Source: Bacteroidales bacterium
Lineage (GTDB): Bacteria; Bacteroidota; Bacteroidia; Bacteroidales; UBA932
Reading direction: 5' to 3'
NCBI GenBank assembly: GCA_016295245.1
Contig: JAEDLO010000010.1
Coordinates: 1-29,699, forward strand
DNA length: 29,699 nucleotides
The first letter of the stretch is position 1. Each line of letters opens with the position of its first letter. The notes under the pieces are model-generated. The model worked only from the letters and a program-made list of their open reading frames with translations. It was not told the origin of the DNA and made no database searches. This document shows positions 23,083 through 29,699 of the stretch, piece by piece. Position numbers and translations under genes: made by a program.

Positions 23083-26000
23083 TTACAGAGTAATGTTAAG
23101 TCCAATGGTGTAGGTCCTTGCGATAGGGTATGCATTGTTGTCGACACCCGGAGTAGGGAGGGAAGCTCCGCCTGATGAGCGGGTCGAGTTGGTGTTGACC
23201 TCAGGGTCAAGACCTGTGTACTTGGTCAGGGTGAAGATGTTTGATGCGGTGAAGTAAGCCCTCACGTTGTTCATACCGATCTTCTTGGCCCAAGACTTTG
23301 GCAGGGTGTAACCTACGGTAAGGTTCTTGAGACGCAGGTAAGAAGCATCCTCGAGCCAGCGGTCGTAAAGGAGGCCTACCATTGAGGTAGGAGAGTGCAT
23401 TGTAGCGTTGGCGTTCATTGCGTCAAGTTCTGCAGGATCGCTTACGAATACAACGTCACCGTCCTCCCAGCGATAAGCTGAGTAAGCGCCGCTGACCATT
23501 GAAAGACGGTTTCCTCCGAAGTAGTTGTCCTTGCCGCCGTAGGTCTGCATAAGTGAGTAGTAGTTGAGCAACTTGCCGCCGATCACGTAGTTGAAGTTGG
23601 CTGAGAAGTCGAGGTTCTTCCAGCGGCCTGAGAGGTTCAGGGAGCCGTTTGAACGAGGAGTCATCTCGCCGATTACGATGGTATCGTCTGCGGTAATCTT
23701 GCCGTCACCATTCTGGTCCTTGACCTTTGCGGCACCAGGGAATGCGTTCTGGCCGGAAGGGAGGTTGAAGTTGCTGAAGTATGAGTCGGCTGACCAGTCA
23801 GGAATGCCGTCCTTGAGGGTGTAGGTGCCGGTAGAGGCGTCGTAATTGAAGTCTCCGGTGGTGTACCATCCGTCATACTCATAACCCATAACGGTACCGA
23901 TAGCGTAGCCCTCCTTGAGGATGTACTCACCTTCTGAAGGACGGTGCTCGGAGTTAACCCACTGACCGTAGCGGTTTGAGGTAACGCTGTCAGAGAGTTT
24001 CTCGATGCGGTTTACGTTGTAGTTGTAGATGAGGTTTGCGCTGAGAGTGAAGTCTGCGGTGCGGACGAGGTCAGCTCCGATAGAGAATTCAAGACCCTTG
24101 TTGGAAACGACACCCATATTCTGGTACTGATAGGTGTAACCGCTTGCAGAGTTTACACTGACAGGCATAAGAAGGTCGTTGGTGGTTGACCAGTAGCCTT
24201 CGATGGTACCGTAGATTCTCTCATCGAGGAAGCCGTAGTCGATACCCAGGTTGCGAGAAATGGTGCTCTCCCACTTGAGGTCAGGGTTCTGCATCATAGA
24301 ACCTGGAGCGTAAGCATAGCCGTAGCCGCTCTGGGTGTCGTTGCGGTCACCTGAGATGGTGTAGTTGGTAGCTGAGGTGCTCAGTGACCAGGTCTCCTTC
24401 CAGAGGCTTGAGCTGATGGCGTCGGAACCGGTCACACCGTAAGAGAGGCGAAGCTTGAGGTTTGAGAGCCAACCCTTTGCGCCCTGCATAAAGTCCTCAT
24501 CGATTGCACGCCAGGCGAATGCACCTGCCGGGAAGAAACCCCAACGGTTGTTGGCTGCGAACTTGCTGGATCCGTCGGCACGCATCGTAAAGGTGAAGAG
24601 GTACTTGTCCATAAGGCCATAGTTCGCGCGGGCGAAGAATGACATAGACTTGGTAGGCATATTCACATACTGGGTGTATGCGTTGTTCTTGGTACCCTGT
24701 GAGAGCATTGCGAGAGTTCTTTCCCTGTCGAAGTGTGAAGGGAAGTTCTCTGCATAGTATCTCTGCCACTCGCTGCTGGTCTGGATCCACTCGCTACCGA
24801 GCATCAAGTCAGCCCTGTGGTTTTCGTTCTTGATAGGGAGCTCGTAAGAGATGGTGTTGGTCCAGTGGAGGTCGTCGCTTTCAGCCTTGCGCAGGGAAGC
24901 GGAGTTGGTGGTGGTGCCGTAGCCGGCAACATAGCCTTCGTCCTTCCTGAAGTTCTTTGAGTAACCGAGCTCAGAGCGGAGCTTAAGGCCCTGGATAGGA
25001 GTCCAGTTGATAGCTGCGATGCCGCGGAAGTTGTTGATGTAACCGTTGTTCTGCTCGTTCCAGGTCAGCTCGACAGGATCTGAAGTCTCATTGAGGTATC
25101 CTTCATAACCGGCGCCGAAACCGCCGATTACGGTGTCGTCACCGAGAGGCTTGGCGATAGGTCTGTAGCGGAATGCTGAAGCAAGACGAGGGTTGGAACG
25201 GTTGTTTGCGTGGGTGTAGTTCACGTTCAACTCGACATCGAGATTGTCGGTAAGTTTCTCGATGGTCTTGAGTGAAGTGTTGAATCTCTTGTAGTAAGAG
25301 TTGATGACGGTACCGTCGTCATTGATGAAGTTGATAGAGAAGATGGTCTTGTTCTTCTTGGTACCGTTGCTGACGGTAAGGTTGTGGCTGTGTGAGATGC
25401 CGGTCTTGTAAAGGTCAGACTGCCAGTTGTGGGTCTTGACGTTTGCATAGTCGGCATAGTGGTCGCCATAAGCCTTGCCGATACCGAAGTATGCCCTTAC
25501 CTGGTTTGCCATCTGAGGGTTGTAATCGTTTGCATAACCGATGGTGAACTTCAGGTAATCATAGGTATCCATCACGTCGCGTACATTTGAAGAAGAATCC
25601 TTGATCTGTACGAAGCCGTTGTATGTCACCTGGGTCTGGCCTTCGATGGCGTTCTTGGTGGTAACGATCACAACGCCGGAAGCACCGCGTGAACCGTAGA
25701 TTGCGGTAGCAGCGGCATCCTTGAGGACGTTGATGCTCTTGATCTGGTCTGAAGGGATGTTTGCGAGGCTTCCTACAGGGAATCCGTCAACAATGTAGAG
25801 AGGGTCGTTGGTCTGGGTGATTGATTTTGCACCACGTACGCGGATCTGAGGCTCAGCGCCCGGGGTAGCGTCATTCAGGGACACAACTACACCTGCCATC
25901 TTGCCCTGAAGGGCTTCGCCGACATTGGCTACAGGGGTCTGGAGGTCCTTTGAACCTACTGCGGCTACAGAACCGGTGAGGTCCTTGACCTTGACGGTAC

Positions 26001-26349
26001 CGTAACCGATGACCACTGTCTCTTCAAGCATAGTGTTGTCTTCTGAGAGAGTGAAATTGTAGACGCTCTGGGCTGAAGTCACGTTTGCCTCCTGGTCAGC
26101 GTAGCCGATGCAGGATACAACGATGGTTGATCCCGGGGCGACCGTAAGGGTGAACTCACCGTCGAGGGAGGTGGAAACACCATTGGTGGTTCCCTTTTCC
26201 ATAACGGTTGCACCGATTACAGGCTGCTTGGACACATCCAGAACAGTACCGGAAATCTTCTGCTGTGCAAAAGCTGATGCACAGAGCGCGAAAAAGCAGA
26301 AGGCGAGGGCCAGCTTTTTCGAGAAGGAAATCAAGAATTGATTTTGCAT
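23083..26349 (-). CDS. SusC/RagA-family TonB-linked outer-membrane transporter
   Basis: A 1088-residue SusC-type transporter of normal length. It has a signal peptide (about 1-28, cleavage after AFA), a carboxypeptidase-regulatory-like domain (about 31-103, with KISGTVLDVSKQPVIGATV), and a plug domain starting at EETVVIGYGTVK (about 109) and running to about 233, including ALQGKMAGV, YIVDGFPV and the hallmark DAAATAIYGSRGASGVVIVTTKN. The rest is the 22-strand barrel, ending in a hydrophobic strand (TYTIGLNITL). It imports oligosaccharides using TonB energy. There is no N-terminal signalling extension, so it is unlikely to act through an ECF sigma/anti-sigma pair. It sits between the GH2 gene and SusD. 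Confidence 0.96.
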   Translation of the reverse strand: MQNQFLISFSKKLALAFCFFALCASAFAQQKISGTVLDVSKQPVIGATVMEKGTTNGVSTSLDGEFTLTVAPGSTIVVSCIGYADQEANVTSAQSVYNFTLSEDNTMLEETVVIGYGTVKVKDLTGSVAAVGSKDLQTPVANVGEALQGKMAGVVVSLNDATPGAEPQIRVRGAKSITQTNDPLYIVDGFPVGSLANIPSDQIKSINVLKDAAATAIYGSRGASGVVIVTTKNAIEGQTQVTYNGFVQIKDSSSNVRDVMDTYDYLKFTIGYANDYNPQMANQVRAYFGIGKAYGDHYADYANVKTHNWQSDLYKTGISHSHNLTVSNGTKKNKTIFSINFINDDGTVINSYYKRFNTSLKTIEKLTDNLDVELNVNYTHANNRSNPRLASAFRYRPIAKPLGDDTVIGGFGAGYEGYLNETSDPVELTWNEQNNGYINNFRGIAAINWTPIQGLKLRSELGYSKNFRKDEGYVAGYGTTTNSASLRKAESDDLHWTNTISYELPIKNENHRADLMLGSEWIQTSSEWQRYYAENFPSHFDRERTLAMLSQGTKNNAYTQYVNMPTKSMSFFARANYGLMDKYLFTFTMRADGSSKFAANNRWGFFPAGAFAWRAIDEDFMQGAKGWLSNLKLRLSYGVTGSDAISSSLWKETWSLSTSATNYTISGDRNDTQSGYGYAYAPGSMMQNPDLKWESTISRNLGIDYGFLDERIYGTIEGYWSTTNDLLMPVSVNSASGYTYQYQNMGVVSNKGLEFSIGADLVRTADFTLSANLIYNYNVNRIEKLSDSVTSNRYGQWVNSEHRPSEGEYILKEGYAIGTVMGYEYDGWYTTGDFNYDASTGTYTLKDGIPDWSADSYFSNFNLPSGQNAFPGAAKVKDQNGDGKITADDTIVIGEMTPRSNGSLNLSGRWKNLDFSANFNYVIGGKLLNYYSLMQTYGGKDNYFGGNRLSMVSGAYSAYRWEDGDVVFVSDPAELDAMNANATMHSPTSMVGLLYDRWLEDASYLRLKNLTVGYTLPKSWAKKIGMNNVRAYFTASNIFTLTKYTGLDPEVNTNSTRSSGGASLPTPGVDNNAYPIARTYTIGLNITL

Positions 26350-26396
26350 CTGTAAAAGAATTTGGTTAATAATTAGTAGTAATGAACAATGCCTGC

Positions 26397-26433
26397 CCGT
26401 CAGTGCCTGCCGGATTAGGACAAGTACTGACGG
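26397..26433 (-). promoter_or_regulatory. Leader hairpin upstream of SusC
   Basis: CCGTCAGT (26397-26404) and ACTGACGG (26426-26433) form a perfect 8-bp stem around a 21-nt loop, in the untranslated leader between the putative promoter and the SusC ATG. It has no T tract on the minus strand, so it is not an intrinsic terminator. It could be a protein, RNA or translational control element. Confidence 0.45.
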
Positions 26434-26463
26434 AGATAATATTGTTGGTTATTTAAATTTTTG

Positions 26464-26492
26464 CAAAAATAAATGTTATTAGGTGAAGCAAA
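26464..26492 (-). promoter_or_regulatory. Putative promoter of the SusC/SusD operon
   Basis: On the minus strand TTTG (26492-26489), a 17-nt spacer and TATTTTTG (26471-26464) fit the Bacteroidetes promoter pattern, with a spacer slightly shorter than the usual 19-21. It predicts a leader of roughly 110 nt before the SusC ATG. The 230-nt gap between GH2 and SusC holds this promoter, the leader hairpin and a weak terminator-like repeat. Confidence 0.5.
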
Positions 26493-26548
26493 TTTAACAT
26501 CTTTGTGACATATCTGCAATTCGAAGGGTATTATTTGCTTTGTAAAAT

Positions 26549-26569
26549 CTCAATTTTGGGGAATTTGAG
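26549..26569 (-). terminator. Weak terminator-like inverted repeat after GH2
   Basis: CTCAA (26549-26553) and TTGAG (26565-26569) flank a partly paired A/T region shortly after the GH2 stop, followed on the minus strand by ATTTTAC. The stem is weak with a T-T mismatch, so read-through into SusC is plausible. Confidence 0.25.
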
Positions 26570-26579
26570 GTATGATTGC

Positions 26580-29513
26580 CTATTTTCCCTGAACAGGTTT
26601 CAGCTCTTCCGGCCGGCTTTTCGTGAATAAGTCCACCGTCGGAGTCGCCTCGGTGAAGAGTCTGCGGATAAGTTGGATGTCGACGCTGTACTGCGGGCGG
26701 AACGCGTCTGTGGCCATATATGAAAGTATGGATCTGCGCATCTGGGCGCGCTCAGGATACTCCTCCGAGAGATTCTCTTCGTCAACAGGCAGGGTGGTGA
26801 CCATAAGCAGTCCCTCTCCGACCCGGGCTTCGATCAACATACCTATCTTGCGGCTGAGGAACCAGGTGTCGATACTCTGGACTATAGGTTGGAAACCGGC
26901 TGGGAACTCGCTCAGGAGCATAACCTGATGGCGGTTCACGAGGCTCCACCACTGCAGGTCGCTATAACTGTCGGTAGGGAAGTCCTTCAATGCCGGGTGC
27001 ATATTCCTTACATAGAGGCCAGTGGTATGCGGCGGGCGCATCTTGAACCAGCTGGTGTTCCAGAATACAGGGGTGAACATCTGGCTGATGCCCTCGCCGT
27101 AGCTGATGTTGCCGTCGGCGGTTATCAACACCCTTCCTCCGGCTGCGAGCACTTCTTCCGCCCGCTCATCGAGGGTCTTGCAGATATAGATGTCTGATTT
27201 CGGCACAATGGCGTCGTCCTGAGGCGGATATACCCAGAAATTCCAGTGGTTGCTGCTGCTGACCTTCCCCCCGTCTGCTCCGCAAACAGCGGTGAGGCTG
27301 ACGCGGAGGGTGTATTTGCGCGCCTGATCGGCAGGTAGGCCGCTCCAGAGGACTTCGCCGGCGATGAAGGAATTGCCAAGCGGAACATCACCTCCCTTCA
27401 GCAGGGTGCCGCGTGCGTAGAGGCGTCCGAGTTCATCGCAGATGTTGTAGCTTATGCTGGCATCCCGCAAGTCCGCCTTGGCGAATTGCGCAATCTGGAT
27501 TTCTGCCCTGAAGGCTTCGTTGGCATTGTAGGTGAATTTCGGGATTTTCGCGAGCAGGGTGACAGGGGAGCAGAACTCCCTGAACTCTTCGGCGCTGATG
27601 TACTCCTTCGGGTCGAAGAAGACATCGGTCAAGCCAACTATTGCCGAGCCCTGGCCGCTGTAGTCGTTGAGCGCAAGCAGCTGGAAGCCGTCATAGCCGG
27701 GAGTTCGCAGGGTCTTTTCCAGCTCGTACTTGTAGCAGAGGGCCTGGAGCTTGCCGGAAGAGTGGTAGAAACGCTGCGAGAGATCGCCCATATCGTTCTG
27801 CTCCAGGATGTCACGGAAGAGCTCGAAGTTGCGGGCCTTGCTGACGCCTGTGTACTTGTCGGTCTCGTCGAGATTCGGGAAGGCGCACCATTGGCCGGTT
27901 TCGTGCGAGACGAAAGGCTGGCGAACGGTGTCTATTATGGCGCAGAAGTCATCAAGGCTCTGCGGAGCGCTGCTCTTCCACTGGTTGAGGCCCCTGGCGC
28001 CGGCCTTCACGTGGAACATACTCTTCGGCTGCCATTGCCAGCCGCCTCCCACCGAGGCTCCGGTATAGACGTGGCGAGGGTCGTGCTCCTTCCACCAGTC
28101 CACGAAGTCGCTTACCCAAGGAACCCAGTTGCCGGCAGGCTCATTGCCGCAGGCGAGCATACAGAAGGAGGCGTGATTGCCGTAGGCTTTGTTAAGCCTT
28201 TGCGTCTCCTCCATAAGGAAGCTGTCGATACTCATTCCGTTGCCGAGTCTGACGTTAAAGTTAGGCCAGCTCGGGCCCTCGGGTTGCAGGTAGAAGCCTA
28301 CCAGATCCGCTGCCTCGAAGGCTGCCTTCGGAGGGCACCAGGAGTGGAATCTCATATGGTTGAGACCGTAGCTGCGGCAGATTCGGAATATTCTTTCCCA
28401 GGCCTGCGTATCCATTGGAGGATAGCCGGTCTGAGGGAACAGGCAGTTTTCGACAGTGCCGCGAAGGAAGGTTTCTCTGCCGTTAACAAGGAATCTGTTC
28501 CCGTCCACGACGAACTCCCTCATACCGAAACTGAGCTGCTCAAACTCGGTGCCGTATTTGCTTTCTATTTGAGTTTCAAGCATATAGAGGGCGGGGGAGA
28601 ACTCGTCCCAGATCTGCATCTGATCGCCCATTTCAAGGATGCCGACTGCCAGGGCGCGGCCGTCTCTGATCTTGAGGCTCAATGTGACAGGCTCGACTAC
28701 GTGCTTGACCGGGGAGTTGAAGCTGTGTGCGCGCAGCGTCAGGGTGACGGCATCGGCGCTCTTCCTGAGGCTCTTCAGCTCCACTTCAACCCGGGCGCTG
28801 CGCTTGTGGATGTCGGGGTAAACCCTGATGTCATCGGCCCAGATGGCCGCGGTGCTCACTAGCTCTATGCGTCCCACGATGCCATTCCAGTTGCCTTGGG
28901 TCTGGTCGGATACGCTGTGGGAGTTGTCCCCGACGGCCACTCTGTCCGTGCGGTTGTCAACTTTGATGCTGAGGGTATTGCTGCCGCTGTGAACAAGGCG
29001 GGTGATGTCATATTCGTGTGCGACGCAGAGGCTGCTGTCTCTGCCTGCAAACTTACCGTTTACCCACAGGTCAGTGTGGATGTGGGGGCGCTCCATCCTG
29101 AGTAAGATGCGGCGTCCCTTCCATTCCTTGGGAATGCTCACCTCGCGGCTGTACCAGGCTGGACCGACATAATGACGGTCAGGTGCAAGGAAGAACGGGG
29201 GCTTGAAGTTGTCCTTGGTGCGGTACTTGGCCATCGACGGGTTGTAGAAGAAACTGCTGTCATACACGGACCCGGTCCAGACGGTGTGTTCGTCGGGGAT
29301 GTTGCCCTTGAGTCTCTGGGGCATGCTGCCCGGAAGCAGGATGGTCTCGCGGGAGTCCGCATCCATTTGGTCGCCGGTGTTGAATTGCCAGTGGCCGTCG
29401 AGGCGGATGGTATTTGCGGGAGTTTTGTCACTTCCCGACGCTGCGGTGGCCGCCGGGCTGGTTGTGAACAGAACTGCGGCAATCAGGACAATGCCGTAAG
29501 CGTTTGATTTCAT
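26580..29513 (-). CDS. GH2 family glycosidase, exported
   Basis: A 977-residue glycoside hydrolase family 2 enzyme. A signal peptide covers about residues 1-25 (GIVLIAAVLFTTSPAATA). The sugar-binding jelly roll follows (about 35-215, with AWYSREVSIPKEWKGRRILLRMER and DLWVNGKFAG), then an immunoglobulin-like domain (to about 330), then the TIM barrel with RGTVENCLFPQTGYPP and MRFHSWCPP. The acid/base is Glu458 in CGNEPAG, and the nucleophile is Glu538 in SHETGQW. The C-terminal region (about 800-940, with HPALKDFPTDSYSDLQWWSLV) is shared by many Bacteroidetes GH2 enzymes. A retaining exo-beta-galactosidase, -glucuronidase or similar activity is likely; specificity cannot be read. The ATG at 29513 is chosen because upstream extensions are low-complexity sequence. 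Confidence 0.88.
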   Translation of the reverse strand: MKSNAYGIVLIAAVLFTTSPAATAASGSDKTPANTIRLDGHWQFNTGDQMDADSRETILLPGSMPQRLKGNIPDEHTVWTGSVYDSSFFYNPSMAKYRTKDNFKPPFFLAPDRHYVGPAWYSREVSIPKEWKGRRILLRMERPHIHTDLWVNGKFAGRDSSLCVAHEYDITRLVHSGSNTLSIKVDNRTDRVAVGDNSHSVSDQTQGNWNGIVGRIELVSTAAIWADDIRVYPDIHKRSARVEVELKSLRKSADAVTLTLRAHSFNSPVKHVVEPVTLSLKIRDGRALAVGILEMGDQMQIWDEFSPALYMLETQIESKYGTEFEQLSFGMREFVVDGNRFLVNGRETFLRGTVENCLFPQTGYPPMDTQAWERIFRICRSYGLNHMRFHSWCPPKAAFEAADLVGFYLQPEGPSWPNFNVRLGNGMSIDSFLMEETQRLNKAYGNHASFCMLACGNEPAGNWVPWVSDFVDWWKEHDPRHVYTGASVGGGWQWQPKSMFHVKAGARGLNQWKSSAPQSLDDFCAIIDTVRQPFVSHETGQWCAFPNLDETDKYTGVSKARNFELFRDILEQNDMGDLSQRFYHSSGKLQALCYKYELEKTLRTPGYDGFQLLALNDYSGQGSAIVGLTDVFFDPKEYISAEEFREFCSPVTLLAKIPKFTYNANEAFRAEIQIAQFAKADLRDASISYNICDELGRLYARGTLLKGGDVPLGNSFIAGEVLWSGLPADQARKYTLRVSLTAVCGADGGKVSSSNHWNFWVYPPQDDAIVPKSDIYICKTLDERAEEVLAAGGRVLITADGNISYGEGISQMFTPVFWNTSWFKMRPPHTTGLYVRNMHPALKDFPTDSYSDLQWWSLVNRHQVMLLSEFPAGFQPIVQSIDTWFLSRKIGMLIEARVGEGLLMVTTLPVDEENLSEEYPERAQMRRSILSYMATDAFRPQYSVDIQLIRRLFTEATPTVDLFTKSRPEELKPVQGK

Positions 29514-29699
29514 ATTGTTGCAGTATTTTTCTTTTGTTGTTATGTGGTTCGTTCCCGAAGGTAGCAAACTATTCACAATAATCAAAGAATCCCCGCCGCC
29601 GTCGCTGTCGCTGTCGTTGGGGGCGTCGTTGTCGTCGGGTTCTAGCAAACATCGAGGTGCAGATGTCGGGTTGTGGTGCCGGCCCCGGCGGTCCTCCCA
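29514..29699. other. Low-complexity non-coding edge region
   Basis: No convincing gene is visible in these 186 bases. Positions about 29590-29640 are a degenerate trinucleotide-like run of GTCG/CTG/GTT units; on the minus strand one frame reads as Asp/Asn/Ser/Gly-rich and another as Arg/Gln-rich, and both are probably meaningless. One minus-strand frame ends at a stop near 29643 and could be the tail of a gene outside the window, but nothing in it is recognisable. Confidence 0.4.

Noticed and set aside
27486..28862. A 458-codon open frame on the plus strand, antisense to the GH2 gene
   Set aside because: It lies wholly opposite a well-supported GH2 gene, has no recognisable domain, and its composition is what a GC-biased coding strand produces in reverse.
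29514..29648. N-terminal extension of the GH2 protein by 45 residues from a TTG codon
   Set aside because: The extension is Asp/Ser/Asn-rich low complexity and would bury the clear signal peptide that begins at the ATG at 29513.

Overview
This window looks like a chromosomal segment from a Bacteroidales bacterium, probably an uncultured gut-type lineage. The evidence is an adjacent SusC/SusD pair, Bacteroidetes-type lipoprotein signals, starts without clear Shine-Dalgarno sites, and repeated upstream matches to the Bacteroidetes promoter consensus (TTTG, about 19-21 nt, then TAnnTTTG). GC content appears to be in the mid-50s percent. An assignment to a Cryptobacteroides-like genus would be a guess. 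The edges are cut: the window opens inside a TonB-dependent receptor gene and closes in a low-complexity stretch upstream of a glycosidase.

Layout. 1-2128 (+): the receptor C-terminus, an exported HMA metal-binding protein and a patatin-like lipase, tightly packed. 2130-5961: single housekeeping-type genes in alternating orientation, namely a YbjQ protein, an AGCS amino-acid/Na+ symporter, a guanine-deaminase-like enzyme, a Dabb protein and a threonine-aldolase-like enzyme. 6067-13446 (+): a five-gene run with gaps of 12-26 nt, made of an iron alcohol dehydrogenase, a voltage-gated K+ channel with a zinc-ribbon tail, a GH78 rhamnosidase lipoprotein, a carboxylesterase lipoprotein and a flavodiiron protein. 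13464-15015 (-): a HAD phosphatase overlapped by a Gate-domain membrane protein. 15073-18451 (+): an M48 protease lipoprotein with a strong terminator, a GT4 glycosyltransferase overlapping a secreted esterase, and a HIT protein. 18469-20756 (-): a soluble histidine kinase with a Cys-rich PAS-like sensor, whose last 4 nt overlap a BAHD-type acyltransferase. 20891-29513 (-): a minimal polysaccharide utilisation locus, GH2 then SusC then SusD, ending in a strong hairpin terminator.

How they work together. SusC/SusD would import oligosaccharides released by the GH2 enzyme. The GH78 rhamnosidase and the esterase lipoprotein could trim rhamnosylated, acylated plant glycans, although they sit about 8-10 kb away on the other strand. 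The flavodiiron protein and the oxidoreductases suit an anaerobe exposed to traces of O2 or NO.

The most unusual observations are a very strong depletion of the tetramer CATG across the whole window (five occurrences found by eye where about 115 are expected), a plant/fungal-style BAHD acyltransferase translationally coupled to a Cys-cluster sensor kinase, the K+ channel with a zinc ribbon, and a perfect palindrome over the putative promoter of the alcohol dehydrogenase. I found no tRNA, rRNA, CRISPR array, insertion sequence or phage gene. No stretch longer than 300 bases lacks a gene.
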